The notes: generated from the sequence alone by a model not told the origin. A DNA stretch of 64,000 bases from an uncultured Muribaculaceae bacterium (GCA_947174275.1 CAMWIJ010000002.1:31527-95526), one strand, 5' to 3'; counted from the first letter of the stretch, positions 17,781 to 27,295 are shown. A program made the numbers and translations.

Positions 17781-18397
17781 AAAAATCACCCATCTATACA
17801 CGCACCGGTGACAAGGGGATGACATCGCTTGTCGACGGAACACGCCTCGCCAAAAACAGCGTGCGCATCGAAGCCTACGGCACAGTCGACGAACTAAACT
17901 CGTTTGTCGGAGTGCTCATCGCCACCGAACCGCTCACCGGCTATGACCGCGAGCTTCTCACCGACATACAGGCGCGCCTGTTTGACATCGGCAGCTATCT
18001 GGCATCGGGCAACGCCGAGATGTCGGAACGTCTGACACCGAGTCTCGACGGCTCGCTGGAGGCTCTCGAACATGCCATCGACCTCTATGACAGTGAAGTG
18101 CCGCAACTGCGCTCATTCGTTCTGCCGCAGGGCGCTCCATCGGCTGCCGCAGCCCATGTGGCGCGTGCAGTGGCCCGTCGCGCCGAGCGACGCATACTGG
18201 CATTCAACGACTATCTGGCCGAGCATGCCGATGACGAAGGGAACACGGCTCAGCACTGCGTCGACGCGGCCGTGATAAAATATATCAACCGTCTGAGCGA
18301 CTATCTCTTCATACTCAGTCGCCACTGCAACCATATTGCGGGAGTGGCCGACATCTGCTGGCATCCGGCGAAACCGAAAACACAGTCCGGACAATAA
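17777..18397 (+). CDS. PduO-type cob(I)alamin adenosyltransferase
   Basis: 206 residues. PduO-family landmarks are YTRTGDKGMTSLVDGTRLAK (ATP-binding N-terminus), EAYGTVDELNSFVGVL, LFDIGSYLASG, FVLPQGAPSAAAAHVARAVA and YINRLSDYLFILSRH. It transfers adenosyl from ATP to cob(I)alamin to make coenzyme B12, used for example by methylmalonyl-CoA mutase. No cobalamin riboswitch was found nearby. It is coupled to the upstream CorC-type gene by a 4-nt overlap and followed 13 nt later by the exchanger. Confidence 0.93.
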   Translation: MKKSPIYTRTGDKGMTSLVDGTRLAKNSVRIEAYGTVDELNSFVGVLIATEPLTGYDRELLTDIQARLFDIGSYLASGNAEMSERLTPSLDGSLEALEHAIDLYDSEVPQLRSFVLPQGAPSAAAAHVARAVARRAERRILAFNDYLAEHADDEGNTAQHCVDAAVIKYINRLSDYLFILSRHCNHIAGVADICWHPAKPKTQSGQ

Positions 18398-18410
18398 ACA
18401 ATCGGCCCGT

Positions 18411-19385
18411 ATGATTCTTGACATCGTATATCTCGTAGCCGGTCTGGTGCTCATACTCGTCGGAGCCAACGCCCTGACCGACGGCGCGTCGGCGCTTGCC
18501 CGGCGTTTCGGCATCTCCGACCTTGTGGTAGGCCTGACGGTGGTGGCATTCGGCACCTCCACCCCGGAGCTCGTCATCTCGGTGCTGTCGGCGGCAAAAG
18601 GCAATCCCGGACTCGCCATAGGCAACATCGTGGGCTCCAACATATTCAACATACTCGCCATAATAGGCATCACGGCAATGGTGCGCCCTATCGTCATAGA
18701 GCGGTCGGTGATGACGCACGAGGTGCCGATGGTGCTGATATCCTCGCTTGTAATACTCATAATGGGCAATACCGGACTGCTTGACGGCGAAAGCGCTTCA
18801 GTGCTGTCACGCGCCGACGGTCTGCTGCTGCTCATCTTCTTCGGCATCTTCATGTGGTATACTTTCGCCACGGCGAAAAGCGCCACGGCCGACGAGCCTG
18901 TCGGAGTGAATGCCGCCGGCAAGGGTCAGTTCCGCCCTCTCAAGGCCGTGCTTTGGGTCATCGGCGGCCTGGCAATGCTCGTGGTCGGCGGCGACCGTTT
19001 CGTTGCCGGAGCGTCGGGCATAGCATCGATGATGGGTATCAGCGACGCCGTAATCGGCCTGACGATAGCTGCCGCCGGGTCATCGCTGCCCGAGCTTGCC
19101 ACTTCGATTGTAGCGGCACGCAAGGGACGCACGTCGATGGCGGTAGGCAATGTCATAGGCTCGAACATTTTCAACATATTTCTTGTGCTCGGCACCACAG
19201 CGACTATTCATCCCGTGGCATTCGGCACCATCGGCAACACCGACCTGCTCACGCTGACCGGAGCATCAGTGATGTTTCTGGCATGCGGCTGGCTTTTCGG
19301 CAAGCGCACCATCACGCGCGCAGAGGGCACGGTGTTCGCTCTGTGCTACGTAGCCTATATCACCTATCTTGTAGCAAATGCCTGA
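18411..19385 (+). CDS. Calcium/sodium antiporter (CaCA family, YrbG-like)
   Basis: 324 residues from ATG 18411, about ten membrane segments. The two inverted alpha-repeats are clear: VVGLTVVAFGTSTPELVISV with GNIVGSNIFNILAIIG in the first half, and VIGLTIAAAGSSLPELATSI with GNVIGSNIFNIFLVLG in the second. These form the ion-binding core of Na+/Ca2+ exchangers. The cytosolic link between the halves is short. The codons upstream of 18411 lie in the previous gene and are not used. The stop (TGA, 19383-19385) adjoins or overlaps the next start. Confidence 0.93.
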   Translation: MILDIVYLVAGLVLILVGANALTDGASALARRFGISDLVVGLTVVAFGTSTPELVISVLSAAKGNPGLAIGNIVGSNIFNILAIIGITAMVRPIVIERSVMTHEVPMVLISSLVILIMGNTGLLDGESASVLSRADGLLLLIFFGIFMWYTFATAKSATADEPVGVNAAGKGQFRPLKAVLWVIGGLAMLVVGGDRFVAGASGIASMMGISDAVIGLTIAAAGSSLPELATSIVAARKGRTSMAVGNVIGSNIFNIFLVLGTTATIHPVAFGTIGNTDLLTLTGASVMFLACGWLFGKRTITRAEGTVFALCYVAYITYLVANA

Positions 19386-20679
19386 CATGAAAAAGAAAAC
19401 GACAGCCCTACTTGAATATCTGCGCGGTTTCAATCCGCTTTGCGTGGCGATAGCGCTGAGTCTGCTGATGCTTGCCGTCATTATATGCGTCAGAGGGACA
19501 ACCAACTGTAACTCTGACACGCCGTCATATATAAGCGCCTGGAACGATTGCTACCGTTACGGTGAAATCGACATTTTCCGTACGCCTGTCTATCCGATAT
19601 TGATCGGCACGGGTCGCATGCTTTTCGGAGCCGACCACTGGGGGCTGTTGCCGACAATAGTCCAGATCATCGTATTTTATGCATGCGGCATCGCATTCAG
19701 CCGCATGGCACTCGGCATCATATCCAACCGACGTGTGGCATGGTTCACCGTATTCCTGTATTTTCTTTTCTATCCGATATTAAATACATTGTCGCTGATG
19801 GGCACCGAAGCTCTTGGTTTCAGCCTGACTGCGCTCTGGATGTATTGCGTGTGGCGTTTCATGCAGCGCGCACGCCTGAGCTATGGCATTGCCATATCGC
19901 TGCTGACCGTAGCGGAGATAATGCTGCGCCCGTCGCTGCTGATACTGGCGCTGGCAATAGTGGGGTTGGCGCTGGCAGGAGTGTTTGTCAAACAGTATCG
20001 CAGACAGGGCTTGCTGCTGTTGCTTACGCTGATACCTGTCGGAACGGTCTACAAGTTATATGTCGATGAAATGGAGCGTCTCACCGGTTTTGACACAATC
20101 TCTGTTGTTTCGGTATACAACAACTACTATATGGCGCGCCAATACAATGACATATTTCCCGAACTTCTGCCCGACAAGCCTGAGGCTGTGGAACTGATGC
20201 GCCGCTACCATAAGGAAGGTGACTGCCTGTCGCGCGAGTATCTTTTGAAACTATGGTCGGAAATAACTGAGTTAGAGAAAACCGGCATATTGACTTACAG
20301 GGAGATGAACGATTACGCCATGGCCATGAAAAAAAACTATCCCGAAATATGGTATAAGTATATCTTCAGACGCATTGGAGACAGCCTCGTATCGATGGGT
20401 CCGTTGAAAAACGCATGCAACTATCTGGTCGTGCTGTGTTATTCGATATTGTTTGTCACGGCATGGATAAAATGCCGGAAATTCTCCATTATCAACTTCT
20501 TAACGCTGATGATAGGCGGAGGCAGTCTGCTGTCGTTGTTTCTTTACGCGCAAAATGACTTCGGGCGACTGATGCTGCCGACTTCGGCCGTGCTAATACT
20601 GATGGGAGGGCAGTTGCTCAACTGCCTGCGGCTTCGACCGCTCGGGTTCAGACTCGGCAACTTCTACGAAAAGAAATAA
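19378..20679 (+). CDS. Polytopic membrane protein resembling GT-C glycosyltransferases
   Basis: 433 residues with about ten hydrophobic helices. After the first helix comes a periplasmic loop with SDTPSYISAWND and IDIFRTPVYPIL, the arrangement of GT-C enzymes (lipid-linked sugar donors, catalytic Asp in the first loop). A central soluble stretch (NNYYMARQYNDIFPELLPD) interrupts the helices. It may glycosylate an envelope lipid or protein; donor and acceptor cannot be named. Two ATGs are possible: 19378, overlapping the exchanger stop, and 19387, just after it (MKKKTTALLEYL); the second looks equally good. The AT content rises toward its 3' half. It ends the coaX operon. Confidence 0.65.
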   Translation: MPDMKKKTTALLEYLRGFNPLCVAIALSLLMLAVIICVRGTTNCNSDTPSYISAWNDCYRYGEIDIFRTPVYPILIGTGRMLFGADHWGLLPTIVQIIVFYACGIAFSRMALGIISNRRVAWFTVFLYFLFYPILNTLSLMGTEALGFSLTALWMYCVWRFMQRARLSYGIAISLLTVAEIMLRPSLLILALAIVGLALAGVFVKQYRRQGLLLLLTLIPVGTVYKLYVDEMERLTGFDTISVVSVYNNYYMARQYNDIFPELLPDKPEAVELMRRYHKEGDCLSREYLLKLWSEITELEKTGILTYREMNDYAMAMKKNYPEIWYKYIFRRIGDSLVSMGPLKNACNYLVVLCYSILFVTAWIKCRKFSIINFLTLMIGGGSLLSLFLYAQNDFGRLMLPTSAVLILMGGQLLNCLRLRPLGFRLGNFYEKK

Positions 20680-20778
20680 GGAAATCAGTGTAAAAAGCGG
20701 TTGTTAAATGGGGGGGGTAATATATTCCCCCGCACTGTCGCTACCAGGCTCTGCCGACTCTGAAAAAAGCCTCATGCT

Positions 20779-20861
20779 TGTAGGGACGCACGGCTCGTGC
20801 GTCCGCTAACACGCAGATTGTCAGGTGATAATATCGGACGCACGAGCCGTGCGTCCCTACA
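20779..20861. repeat. Palindromic repeat element, copy A (core only)
   Basis: Core arms of 27 nt at 20779-20805 and 20835-20861 are perfect inverted repeats around a 29-nt loop. Each arm contains a smaller hairpin of GGACGCACG and CGTGCGTCC with a 3-nt loop. The outer repeats seen in copies B to D are missing here, so this is a partial or decayed copy. It lies between the convergent genes at 20679 and 20978. Confidence 0.85.
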
Positions 20862-20896
20862 ATATGAAGTGCAATGCCCATTGATGAAAAATGGCA

Positions 20897-20957
20897 AGTG
20901 GGTGTATCATAACAAAATTTTCAACTGAGTTTTTTATTTTGTTATGATACACCCACT
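20897..20957. repeat. 22-bp perfect inverted repeat, terminator or relic transposon ends
   Basis: The arm AGTGGGTGTATCATAACAAAAT (as 20897-20918) is exactly complementary to 20936-20957, with a 17-nt AT-rich loop. Between convergent genes it could act as a two-way terminator. The arm also resembles the GGGTGTATCA-type ends of some insertion sequences, so it may be a tiny non-autonomous relic. No transposase is nearby. Confidence 0.6.
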
Positions 20958-20977
20958 AAGTTTTATCTGCATATTTC

Positions 20978-21535
20978 TTAGCAATCCACTTCGGTCAGGG
21001 CACCGGTAGTGGAGTCGATTATGAAGCCGCGTATCGAGATATCGTGCGGGATGAGCGGATGGTTGCGGATGGCAGTCACGGTGTCGATTACGCTCTTGTG
21101 CGTGTCGCCGAAACCGTAGAGCCATTTCTCGAAGTCAATGCCGCAGAAACGTATCATGTCGATAGTCTCCTGCCTGATGCCCCGCTGAAGCATGTGGCTT
21201 ATCATTGACTCTGCGCTCATGTGGCAGGCACCGCAATCACTGTGAGCCACCACCATCACTTCTTCGACATGCAGTTCATAGATAGCGACCATAAGCGAAC
21301 GTATCACCGACCCGAAGGGGTGCGAAATGATGCCGCCGGCATTTTTTATCAGTTTCACATCGCCGTTCTTTATGCCGAGCGCTGCCGGTAGCAGTTCGGT
21401 GAGACGCGTATCCATGCATGAAAGGATAGCGATTTTCTTGTCGGGATATTTATTGGTTATGAACGGTTCGTAACCTTTCTCCTCTACAAATTTCCTGTTA
21501 TGACGTAATATTTCCTCTATCATGATTTTAAGCAT
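20978..21535 (-). CDS. can: Beta-class carbonic anhydrase
   Basis: 185 residues. Zinc-site motifs are Cys40-x-Asp-x-Arg (SCMDTRL) and His98-x-x-Cys101 (AHSDCGACH). NAGGIISHPFGSVIRSLMVA is the usual core helix region. It interconverts CO2 and bicarbonate in the cytosol. The ATG shares a base with the lpd stop codon (TAATG at 21535), indicating translational coupling; a second ATG at 21523 is the alternative start. As the last gene of the glycine-cleavage operon, it may hydrate the CO2 released by glycine decarboxylase. That pairing is inference from the gene order. Confidence 0.93.
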   Translation of the reverse strand: MLKIMIEEILRHNRKFVEEKGYEPFITNKYPDKKIAILSCMDTRLTELLPAALGIKNGDVKLIKNAGGIISHPFGSVIRSLMVAIYELHVEEVMVVAHSDCGACHMSAESMISHMLQRGIRQETIDMIRFCGIDFEKWLYGFGDTHKSVIDTVTAIRNHPLIPHDISIRGFIIDSTTGALTEVDC

Positions 21536-22839
21536 TATTTCAACATCATCGCAGCCGCCTTTATAGCCTCGCAGAGTGTGGGGTGAGGGTGGATTGTGCG
21601 TGTCAGCGCAGCCGCCGTCAGCCCGTTGGCCATCGCCACGGCCACCTCCTCTATCAGGTCGGCGGCATGGGGACCGACTATCTGGCAGCCGAGAATATTG
21701 CCGGTTTCAGCCTCAGCTATCAGTTTCACCATACCGTCGGTCTCGCCGATAGTCACAGCTTTGCCATTGCCCCGGAACGGCACTTTGGCCGTACGGCATG
21801 CAATACCGGCTTCCTTGCACTGCTGCTCGGTCATGCCGACCATCGAAGCCTCCGGCGAAGTGAACACAACCGACGGCACCACCGAAGCGACGACATCCTC
21901 GCCGGCCACGATGCGTGCCTGCGCCGAAGCAGCGTGGGCAAGCATGCAGATGCCGTTGACATCGCCGATGGCATATATTCCGGGGGCGGAAGTGCGCATG
22001 GTGCGCGGGTCGACAGTTATCGCGCCGCGGTCGGTCTCCACTCCGGCGACTTCGAGGCCGCCAGGCAGATTGGGACGCCTGCCGACTGCCATCGCCGTCA
22101 CCGATGCCTCAACAACACCTTCCTTCGTCCCTGCGCGGTAACGTACCGCACCGGGCTCAATAGCAGTGACCTCCGCACCTGTGACAAATGTGACGCCCGC
22201 CGCTGTCATCGACATGCGCAGACGCTTCGCCACGTCCTTGTCAAACTGCGGAAGCACCTCCTTGAAATACTCAATTACGGTGACGCGGCTGCCCAGAGCA
22301 GAGAATATCGAGGCAAACTCCAGGCCGATGACCCCGCCGCCTATTATGGCGAGAGAGTCGGGCACGGCCTCGAGCGACAGCAATCCGTCGGAAGACACAG
22401 CTTCATAAGCGCCCGGCACAGGCAGCGAAGCGGCCGACGAACCTGTAGCAATGACTATGCGGTCGGCAGTCATCGACTCGCCGTTTACCTCAACCGTCCT
22501 CGGCGCCACAAACCGGGCATCGCCTATGACTACATTGACCCCGGAAAGAAGCATCCCGACGTTCTGACGCAGAGTGTCGACAATCACATCACGGCGCTTG
22601 CGCAGAGCGGAAAAATCAATTCCCGTGACTGTCAGTCCGATGCCATAGTCAGAAGCCGACGCCGCACTTCTTGCCAGCGACGCCGCATGAGCCATTACTT
22701 TAGTCGGGATACAGCCCCGGTTAAGGCAAGTGCCGCCGAGACGGTCGCGCTCGACAAGAGTCACATCGTGAGACTGACGGGAGAGCATCGCCGCAAGTTC
22801 GTAACCGCCGGGGCCGGCTCCTATTATGATATATTTCAT
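21535..22839 (-). CDS. lpdA: Dihydrolipoyl dehydrogenase (L-protein)
   Basis: 434 residues. FAD-binding IIIGAGPGGYELAAML at the N-terminus, redox-active disulfide GGTCLNRGCIPTKVMAH, NAD-binding LAIIGGGVIGLEFASIFSAL, second FAD motif GIYAIGDVNGICMLAH, and the C-terminal His-Pro active-site region TIHPHPTLCE. It reoxidises the dihydrolipoyl arm of GcvH and possibly of 2-oxo acid dehydrogenases. It starts 12 nt after gcvPB and is fused by a TAATG junction to the carbonic anhydrase gene. Confidence 0.96.
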   Translation of the reverse strand: MKYIIIGAGPGGYELAAMLSRQSHDVTLVERDRLGGTCLNRGCIPTKVMAHAASLARSAASASDYGIGLTVTGIDFSALRKRRDVIVDTLRQNVGMLLSGVNVVIGDARFVAPRTVEVNGESMTADRIVIATGSSAASLPVPGAYEAVSSDGLLSLEAVPDSLAIIGGGVIGLEFASIFSALGSRVTVIEYFKEVLPQFDKDVAKRLRMSMTAAGVTFVTGAEVTAIEPGAVRYRAGTKEGVVEASVTAMAVGRRPNLPGGLEVAGVETDRGAITVDPRTMRTSAPGIYAIGDVNGICMLAHAASAQARIVAGEDVVASVVPSVVFTSPEASMVGMTEQQCKEAGIACRTAKVPFRGNGKAVTIGETDGMVKLIAEAETGNILGCQIVGPHAADLIEEVAVAMANGLTAAALTRTIHPHPTLCEAIKAAAMMLK

Positions 22840-22851
22840 GTCAATAAGTGT

Positions 22852-24309
22852 TTACAATTCATCGAATGTCAGGCGCGGATGAAGGGCGGCATCCGTGTCG
22901 TCGGGACGTCGCACGGGTGTGGTGTGCGGCGCAGATTTCACCATTTCAGGGTCAGATGCAGCCTCGAGAGCGATGTCACGCATGGCCGATATGAAGCTGT
23001 CGATGGTGTCGAGGCTCTCGGTCTCCGTCGGCTCTATCATCAGCGACTCGTGGAAAAGGAGCGGAAAATAAATTGTAGGAGCATGGAAACCGTAGTCGAG
23101 GAGCCGTTTGGCGACATTGAGCGTGGTGACGCCTGTCGATTTGTCCTTAAGGCCGTCAAACACAAACTCATGCTTGCATACGGTGTCGACCGGCAATTCG
23201 TAAAGGTCACGCAGCGATTCCTTGATATAGTTGGCATTGAGGGTGGCAAGACCGCCGGCCTCCATCAGACCGTCGGCTCCGAGCGAGAGTATATAGCTCA
23301 AAGCGCGCACCACAACCGCGAAATTGCCGAGCGTCGAACTTACGCGTCCCATCGCGTCGGGCGACGATATGATATCGTAAGTGCCGTCGGTTTTCTTAAT
23401 GACACGCGGGTTGGGAAGCAGATGCTCAAGCCCTTTGCGCACGCCCACCGGACCGGAGCCGGGGCCACCGCCGCCGTGAGGTGTGGAAAAAGTCTTGTGC
23501 AGGTTGATATGCATTATATCGAAGCCCATGTCGCCCGGACGCGCTATGCCGAGCATCGGGTTTAGATTGGCTCCGTCGTAGTAAAGAAGCGCGCCGGCAT
23601 CATGCACCATACGGGCTATTTCAGGTATCTGACGTTCGAAAATGCCAAGAGTGTTGGGGTTTGTCATCATCATCGCGGCAACTGTGTCGTCGAGCAACGG
23701 AGCGAGAGCCTCCACGTCGACAGTGCCGTCAGGCAGACTGCGGACGGGCACCACCTGAAGTCCGGCCACGGCAGCCGACGCGGGATTTGTGCCATGAGCC
23801 GAATCCGGTATTATCACTTTCGTGCGTCTGCGGTCGCCACGTGAGTCATGCCATGCGCGGCAGAGCATCAGGCCGGTAAGCTCGCCGTGGGCGCCGGCGT
23901 AGGGATTTAGAGTGAACTCAGCCATTCCTCCGATTTCTGCAAGAGCCTCGGCCAAAGAATGGTATATGGCAAGCGCCCCCTGACAGTAACGCACCGGAGT
24001 GTCGGGATGCAGAGAGGCTATGACCGGATCGGAGGCCATCTCTTCGTTGATTTTCGGATTATACTTCATGGTGCACGACCCGAGCGGATAAAATCCGGTG
24101 TCGACACCGAAGTTGTTGGTCGACATATTGGTGTAATGGCGCACCACCGTCAGTTCATCAGCCTGAGGCAGCCCGATATCTGACTTGCGCAGCAAAGCGT
24201 CGGGAAGAGAGGCTATTGCATCGGGAAAATGTCGGTCGGGAAGCGAGTAACCGCGGCGCCCCTGTCGCGACAGCTCGAAGATGAGTTTATCGTAGAGTTT
24301 ATTATTCAT
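22852..24309 (-). CDS. gcvPB: Glycine dehydrogenase (decarboxylating) subunit 2
   Basis: 485 residues, the C-terminal half of glycine decarboxylase in two-subunit form. The PLP lysine lies in MHINLHKTFSTPHGGGGPGS, and other landmarks are GFYPLGSCTMKYNPKINEEM and the PDSAHGTNPASAAVAG segment. With GcvPA it decarboxylates glycine and passes aminomethyl to GcvH. The start overlaps the gcvPA stop by 4 nt. Bacteria such as Bacteroides vary between split and fused forms; here the split form is clear. Confidence 0.96.
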   Translation of the reverse strand: MNNKLYDKLIFELSRQGRRGYSLPDRHFPDAIASLPDALLRKSDIGLPQADELTVVRHYTNMSTNNFGVDTGFYPLGSCTMKYNPKINEEMASDPVIASLHPDTPVRYCQGALAIYHSLAEALAEIGGMAEFTLNPYAGAHGELTGLMLCRAWHDSRGDRRRTKVIIPDSAHGTNPASAAVAGLQVVPVRSLPDGTVDVEALAPLLDDTVAAMMMTNPNTLGIFERQIPEIARMVHDAGALLYYDGANLNPMLGIARPGDMGFDIMHINLHKTFSTPHGGGGPGSGPVGVRKGLEHLLPNPRVIKKTDGTYDIISSPDAMGRVSSTLGNFAVVVRALSYILSLGADGLMEAGGLATLNANYIKESLRDLYELPVDTVCKHEFVFDGLKDKSTGVTTLNVAKRLLDYGFHAPTIYFPLLFHESLMIEPTETESLDTIDSFISAMRDIALEAASDPEMVKSAPHTTPVRRPDDTDAALHPRLTFDEL

Positions 24310-25637
24310 GACTGCAAGGCTTTAACGGTTTCGACATAACGGTTTAACTCCTCGGGCGTGCGCATTTCTGTCACGGCGATGAGCAGTCGGTCGGGAGCGG
24401 TGGCCACTCCGGCGAGAATACCGGCTCCGGCAAGAGCGTCAATGATTTCTCCGGCATCGACCGATGTCGTCATTTCGAATTCATTGAGGAACGGCCGACC
24501 GGGATATGTAAGACGCATCTTTCCGGTAAGCTCGAGCTCACGCGCGAGCCAGTGGGCACCGGCGGCGCCAAGACTGTTGGCCTGACGCAATCCGTCGTCG
24601 CCCATAAGCGACATGTAGATTGTGACATAGAGCGCCATCAGCCCCTGGTTCGAACAGATGTTTGACGTAGCCTTCTCGCGGCGTATATGCTGCTCGCGAG
24701 CCTGAAGTGTGAGCACGAATGTGCGCTGTCCGGAGGCATCTGCAGTAGCGCCGACGATACGTCCGGGCAGCTTGCGCATCAAAGATTTCGACGCTGCGAT
24801 ATAGCCCAGATACGGGCCGCCGAAACTCAACGGTATGCCGAGCGACTGCGCGTCGCCAACGGCGATATCCGCGCCCCATTCTCCGGGAGAGCGCAACGTG
24901 GCGAGGTCGATGGCTATACTGTTGATTATCAACAGAGCGCCCGCGCCGTGTATCATTTCGGCCAGACCGGTGAAATCCTCCACGATGCCGTGTCTGTTGG
25001 GCTGCGGAAGAATGACACCGCCGATATTGCCGTCGGAAAGGAGCGACGTGAGAGCATCGACAGAGGTAACACCGTCAGCTTCAGGAATTTCCACGATATC
25101 AGTGCCGTGATAGCGCGCGTATGTACGAATGGTTTCTTTCACCGCGTCACTGAGAGTGGCGGAATAGGCCACCCGCTGACGCTTGCGTGAGTTGGCGGCA
25201 GCAAGAAACATGGCCTCGGCGGTGGCGGTGGCGCCGTCGTAGAGCGATGCATTTGATATCTCCATGCCGGTGAGGCGCGCCATCATTGTCTGATACTCAA
25301 AGATATATTGCAGTGTGCCCTGCGATATTTCAGGCTGATAGGGGGTATATGAGGTGAGAAATTCGCTGCGTGAGAGAATATGCGGGATTACAGCGGGGGC
25401 GTAGCGGTCGTAATGTCCGTTGCCGGCAAAGCATGCAAGGCGGCTGCAACTGTCGGTGAGAGAGCGGAAAAAAGCGCGCACCTCGACCTCGCTCATAGGT
25501 TTTCCGAGCGCGTAGGGACGGCTCAGCCTGAGCTGCGCGGGGATGTCGGCGAAGAGCTCGTCGATGCTGTCAACACCGCATTTTTCGAGCATAACCCGCT
25601 TATCTTCCTCGGTATGGGGAAAATATCTGTGACTCAT
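24306..25637 (-). CDS. gcvPA: Glycine dehydrogenase (decarboxylating) subunit 1
   Basis: 443 residues: RYFPHTEEDKRVML at the N-terminus, SFLGAGxY-like region CFAGNGHYDRYAPAVIPHIL, YTPYQPEISQGTLQYIFEYQ, and NASLYDGATATAEAM. This is the non-PLP half of the P-protein. It follows gcvH by 21 nt and overlaps gcvPB by 4 nt, so the subunits should be made in equal amounts. Confidence 0.96.
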   Translation of the reverse strand: MSHRYFPHTEEDKRVMLEKCGVDSIDELFADIPAQLRLSRPYALGKPMSEVEVRAFFRSLTDSCSRLACFAGNGHYDRYAPAVIPHILSRSEFLTSYTPYQPEISQGTLQYIFEYQTMMARLTGMEISNASLYDGATATAEAMFLAAANSRKRQRVAYSATLSDAVKETIRTYARYHGTDIVEIPEADGVTSVDALTSLLSDGNIGGVILPQPNRHGIVEDFTGLAEMIHGAGALLIINSIAIDLATLRSPGEWGADIAVGDAQSLGIPLSFGGPYLGYIAASKSLMRKLPGRIVGATADASGQRTFVLTLQAREQHIRREKATSNICSNQGLMALYVTIYMSLMGDDGLRQANSLGAAGAHWLARELELTGKMRLTYPGRPFLNEFEMTTSVDAGEIIDALAGAGILAGVATAPDRLLIAVTEMRTPEELNRYVETVKALQS

Positions 25638-25658
25638 AATATCAAAGCAGTTATTTAC

Positions 25659-26036
25659 TTAATGCGGGTCGGAAGCAAGATAATTCATATAGACGTCGAA
25701 GTCCATCAGAGAGTCAAGCTCGGCGGGATCAGTCAAACGTATCTTTATAATCCAGTTTGCCATTGCATCTTCATTGATGAGCCGTGGATTGTCTTCAAGC
25801 GCACTGTTGACCTCGATTACCTCGCCGCTTGCGGGTATGATTAGATCGGAAGCCGCCTTTACACTTTCGATTGCGCCGAAATCGTCGCCTTCCGAAAATT
25901 CATCGCCTACTTCGGGCATATCTACGTAAACGACATTTCCGAGAGCTTTCTGAGCGTAGTCGGTGATGCCTATAAGTCCGTTGCCATCGGCGTCAACGGT
26001 AAGATACTCGTGCGTGGGGGTGAAATAAGTTTTCAT
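25659..26036 (-). CDS. gcvH: Glycine cleavage system H protein
   Basis: 125 residues with the lipoyl-lysine motif GAIESVKAASDLIIPASGEV (Lys60), after ITDYAQKALGNVVYVDMPEV. The lipoylated arm carries the aminomethyl group between the P, T and L proteins. It lies 43 nt after gcvT and 21 nt before gcvPA. Confidence 0.97.
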   Translation of the reverse strand: MKTYFTPTHEYLTVDADGNGLIGITDYAQKALGNVVYVDMPEVGDEFSEGDDFGAIESVKAASDLIIPASGEVIEVNSALEDNPRLINEDAMANWIIKIRLTDPAELDSLMDFDVYMNYLASDPH

Positions 26037-26079
26037 GGCTGTTATTTTTTTGTGGTCTGACTGAGCAGACTGTGTTGAT

Positions 26080-27180
26080 TTATTTTTTATAGCTTTTTTT
26101 GTAGAATTTACGGGGAACTACCTTTGCAGGAAACACTTTGCGGCGCACTCTCACGCGGAGCGGAGTGTCAAGAGCGGCATAGCTGGAGTCAATCAGCGCC
26201 ATGGCCAGGCTCTTGTCGACCGATATGCCCCGGTAGCCGGTAGTGACCGCGCCTATCACGTTGTCGTCGGCGTCAAGCACTTCCGCCCCATGGCGTGCGA
26301 TGGCTCTGTCGAGTATCTCGAGTCCGACGAGCTTGCGGGACGCGCCTGAGGCTTTCTGCGCCGCCACCGCATCGCGGCCGATGAAATCGTGACTGTCGGT
26401 TTTCACGAACATGCCGAGCGACGCCTCTATGGGAGAGATATTGTCGGCCAGCTCATCGCCGTAGAGAGGGAGGCCGACCTCAAAACGCAGGGTGTCGCGG
26501 CATCCGAGGCCGCACGGTTTTGCTCCGGCTTCGAGCAAATCGTCCCAAAGCATGCGTGTAATCTCGCGCGGGGCATAGATTTCAAAACCGTCCTCGCCGG
26601 TATAACCTGTGCGTGAGATAATTACATCGGCATTGCCGTATATGGTGTAATTTCCGAAAGTGTAGAATGTGAGGCCGGCAATCTCGTCGAGCCCTGTCAC
26701 TTTGCGCAATATCGTCTCGGCCAGCGGGCCCTGCACGGCGATTTCTCCGATGTTGTCGCTCTGATGGTCGACAACCACATCATATCCGGCGGCGTTGCGA
26801 CGTATCCAGTCGACATCCTTGTCGATATTGGCGGCGTTGATTACGAGAAGGAAATCGTTGTCGCCGCGCACATAGACCAGGAGGTCGTCGACCGTGCCGC
26901 CATCAGGATGAAGCATCATGCCGTAGAGGCATTTACCCGCTTCGACACCGCGCACGTCGTTGGTAAAGATGTGATTGACAAAGTCGGTGGCACCGGGACC
27001 CGACACAAAGACTTCGCCCATGTGTGACACGTCAAAAATGCCGCAGGCATGACGCACGGCATTATGCTCCTCGACAATGCCCTCATATTGTATGGGCATG
27101 TCAAAACCGCCGAAAGGACTCATCTGCGCTCCGAGCGACAGATGCTTGTCATGAAGGCACGTTTTTCTGATATTTTCCAT
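26080..27180 (-). CDS. gcvT: Glycine cleavage system aminomethyltransferase (T protein)
   Basis: 366 residues from the ATG at 27180 ([11 protein letters not shown]); an upstream TTG at 27186 was rejected. GcvT landmarks: [66 protein letters not shown] with the folate-site region, and [20 protein letters not shown]. It transfers the methylene group to tetrahydrofolate. It is first in the gcv operon and has a full promoter at 27295-27264. The 80-nt leader shows no glycine-riboswitch consensus. Confidence 0.96.
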   Translation of the reverse strand: MENIRKTCLHDKHLSLGAQMSPFGGFDMPIQYEGIVEEHNAVRHACGIFDVSHMGEVFVSGPGATDFVNHIFTNDVRGVEAGKCLYGMMLHPDGGTVDDLLVYVRGDNDFLLVINAANIDKDVDWIRRNAAGYDVVVDHQSDNIGEIAVQGPLAETILRKVTGLDEIAGLTFYTFGNYTIYGNADVIISRTGYTGEDGFEIYAPREITRMLWDDLLEAGAKPCGLGCRDTLRFEVGLPLYGDELADNISPIEASLGMFVKTDSHDFIGRDAVAAQKASGASRKLVGLEILDRAIARHGAEVLDADDNVIGAVTTGYRGISVDKSLAMALIDSSYAALDTPLRVRVRRKVFPAKVVPRKFYKKSYKK

Positions 27181-27263
27181 GATCAAAGGTAGTAGATGAC
27201 TTTTCTGTTTTGCTTCACAGCGACCGCAGTCTTTGCAGACTTCAATCGTTGAAGATATTTTCC

Positions 27264-27295
27264 CAAAGATAGAAAATAGTTTTTTTCATGACAAA
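27264..27295 (-). promoter_or_regulatory. Promoter of the glycine-cleavage operon
   Basis: On the minus strand TTTG (27295-27292), 20 nt, TATCTTTG (27271-27264). This gives a leader of about 77 nt before the gcvT ATG. Confidence 0.75.

Noticed and set aside
17777..18397. Cobalamin riboswitch near the adenosyltransferase
   Set aside because: The gene overlaps its upstream neighbour by 4 nt, so there is no leader, and no B12 box was seen.
21583..23565. Open frame of 660 codons on the + strand
   Set aside because: It lies opposite lpdA and gcvPB, which have clear motifs. Its sequence is low-complexity (Arg/His/Ala-rich), a typical antisense shadow in GC-rich DNA.
27181..27260. Glycine riboswitch in the gcvT leader
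   Set aside because: The leader is only about 77 nt and lacks the conserved glycine-aptamer segments.
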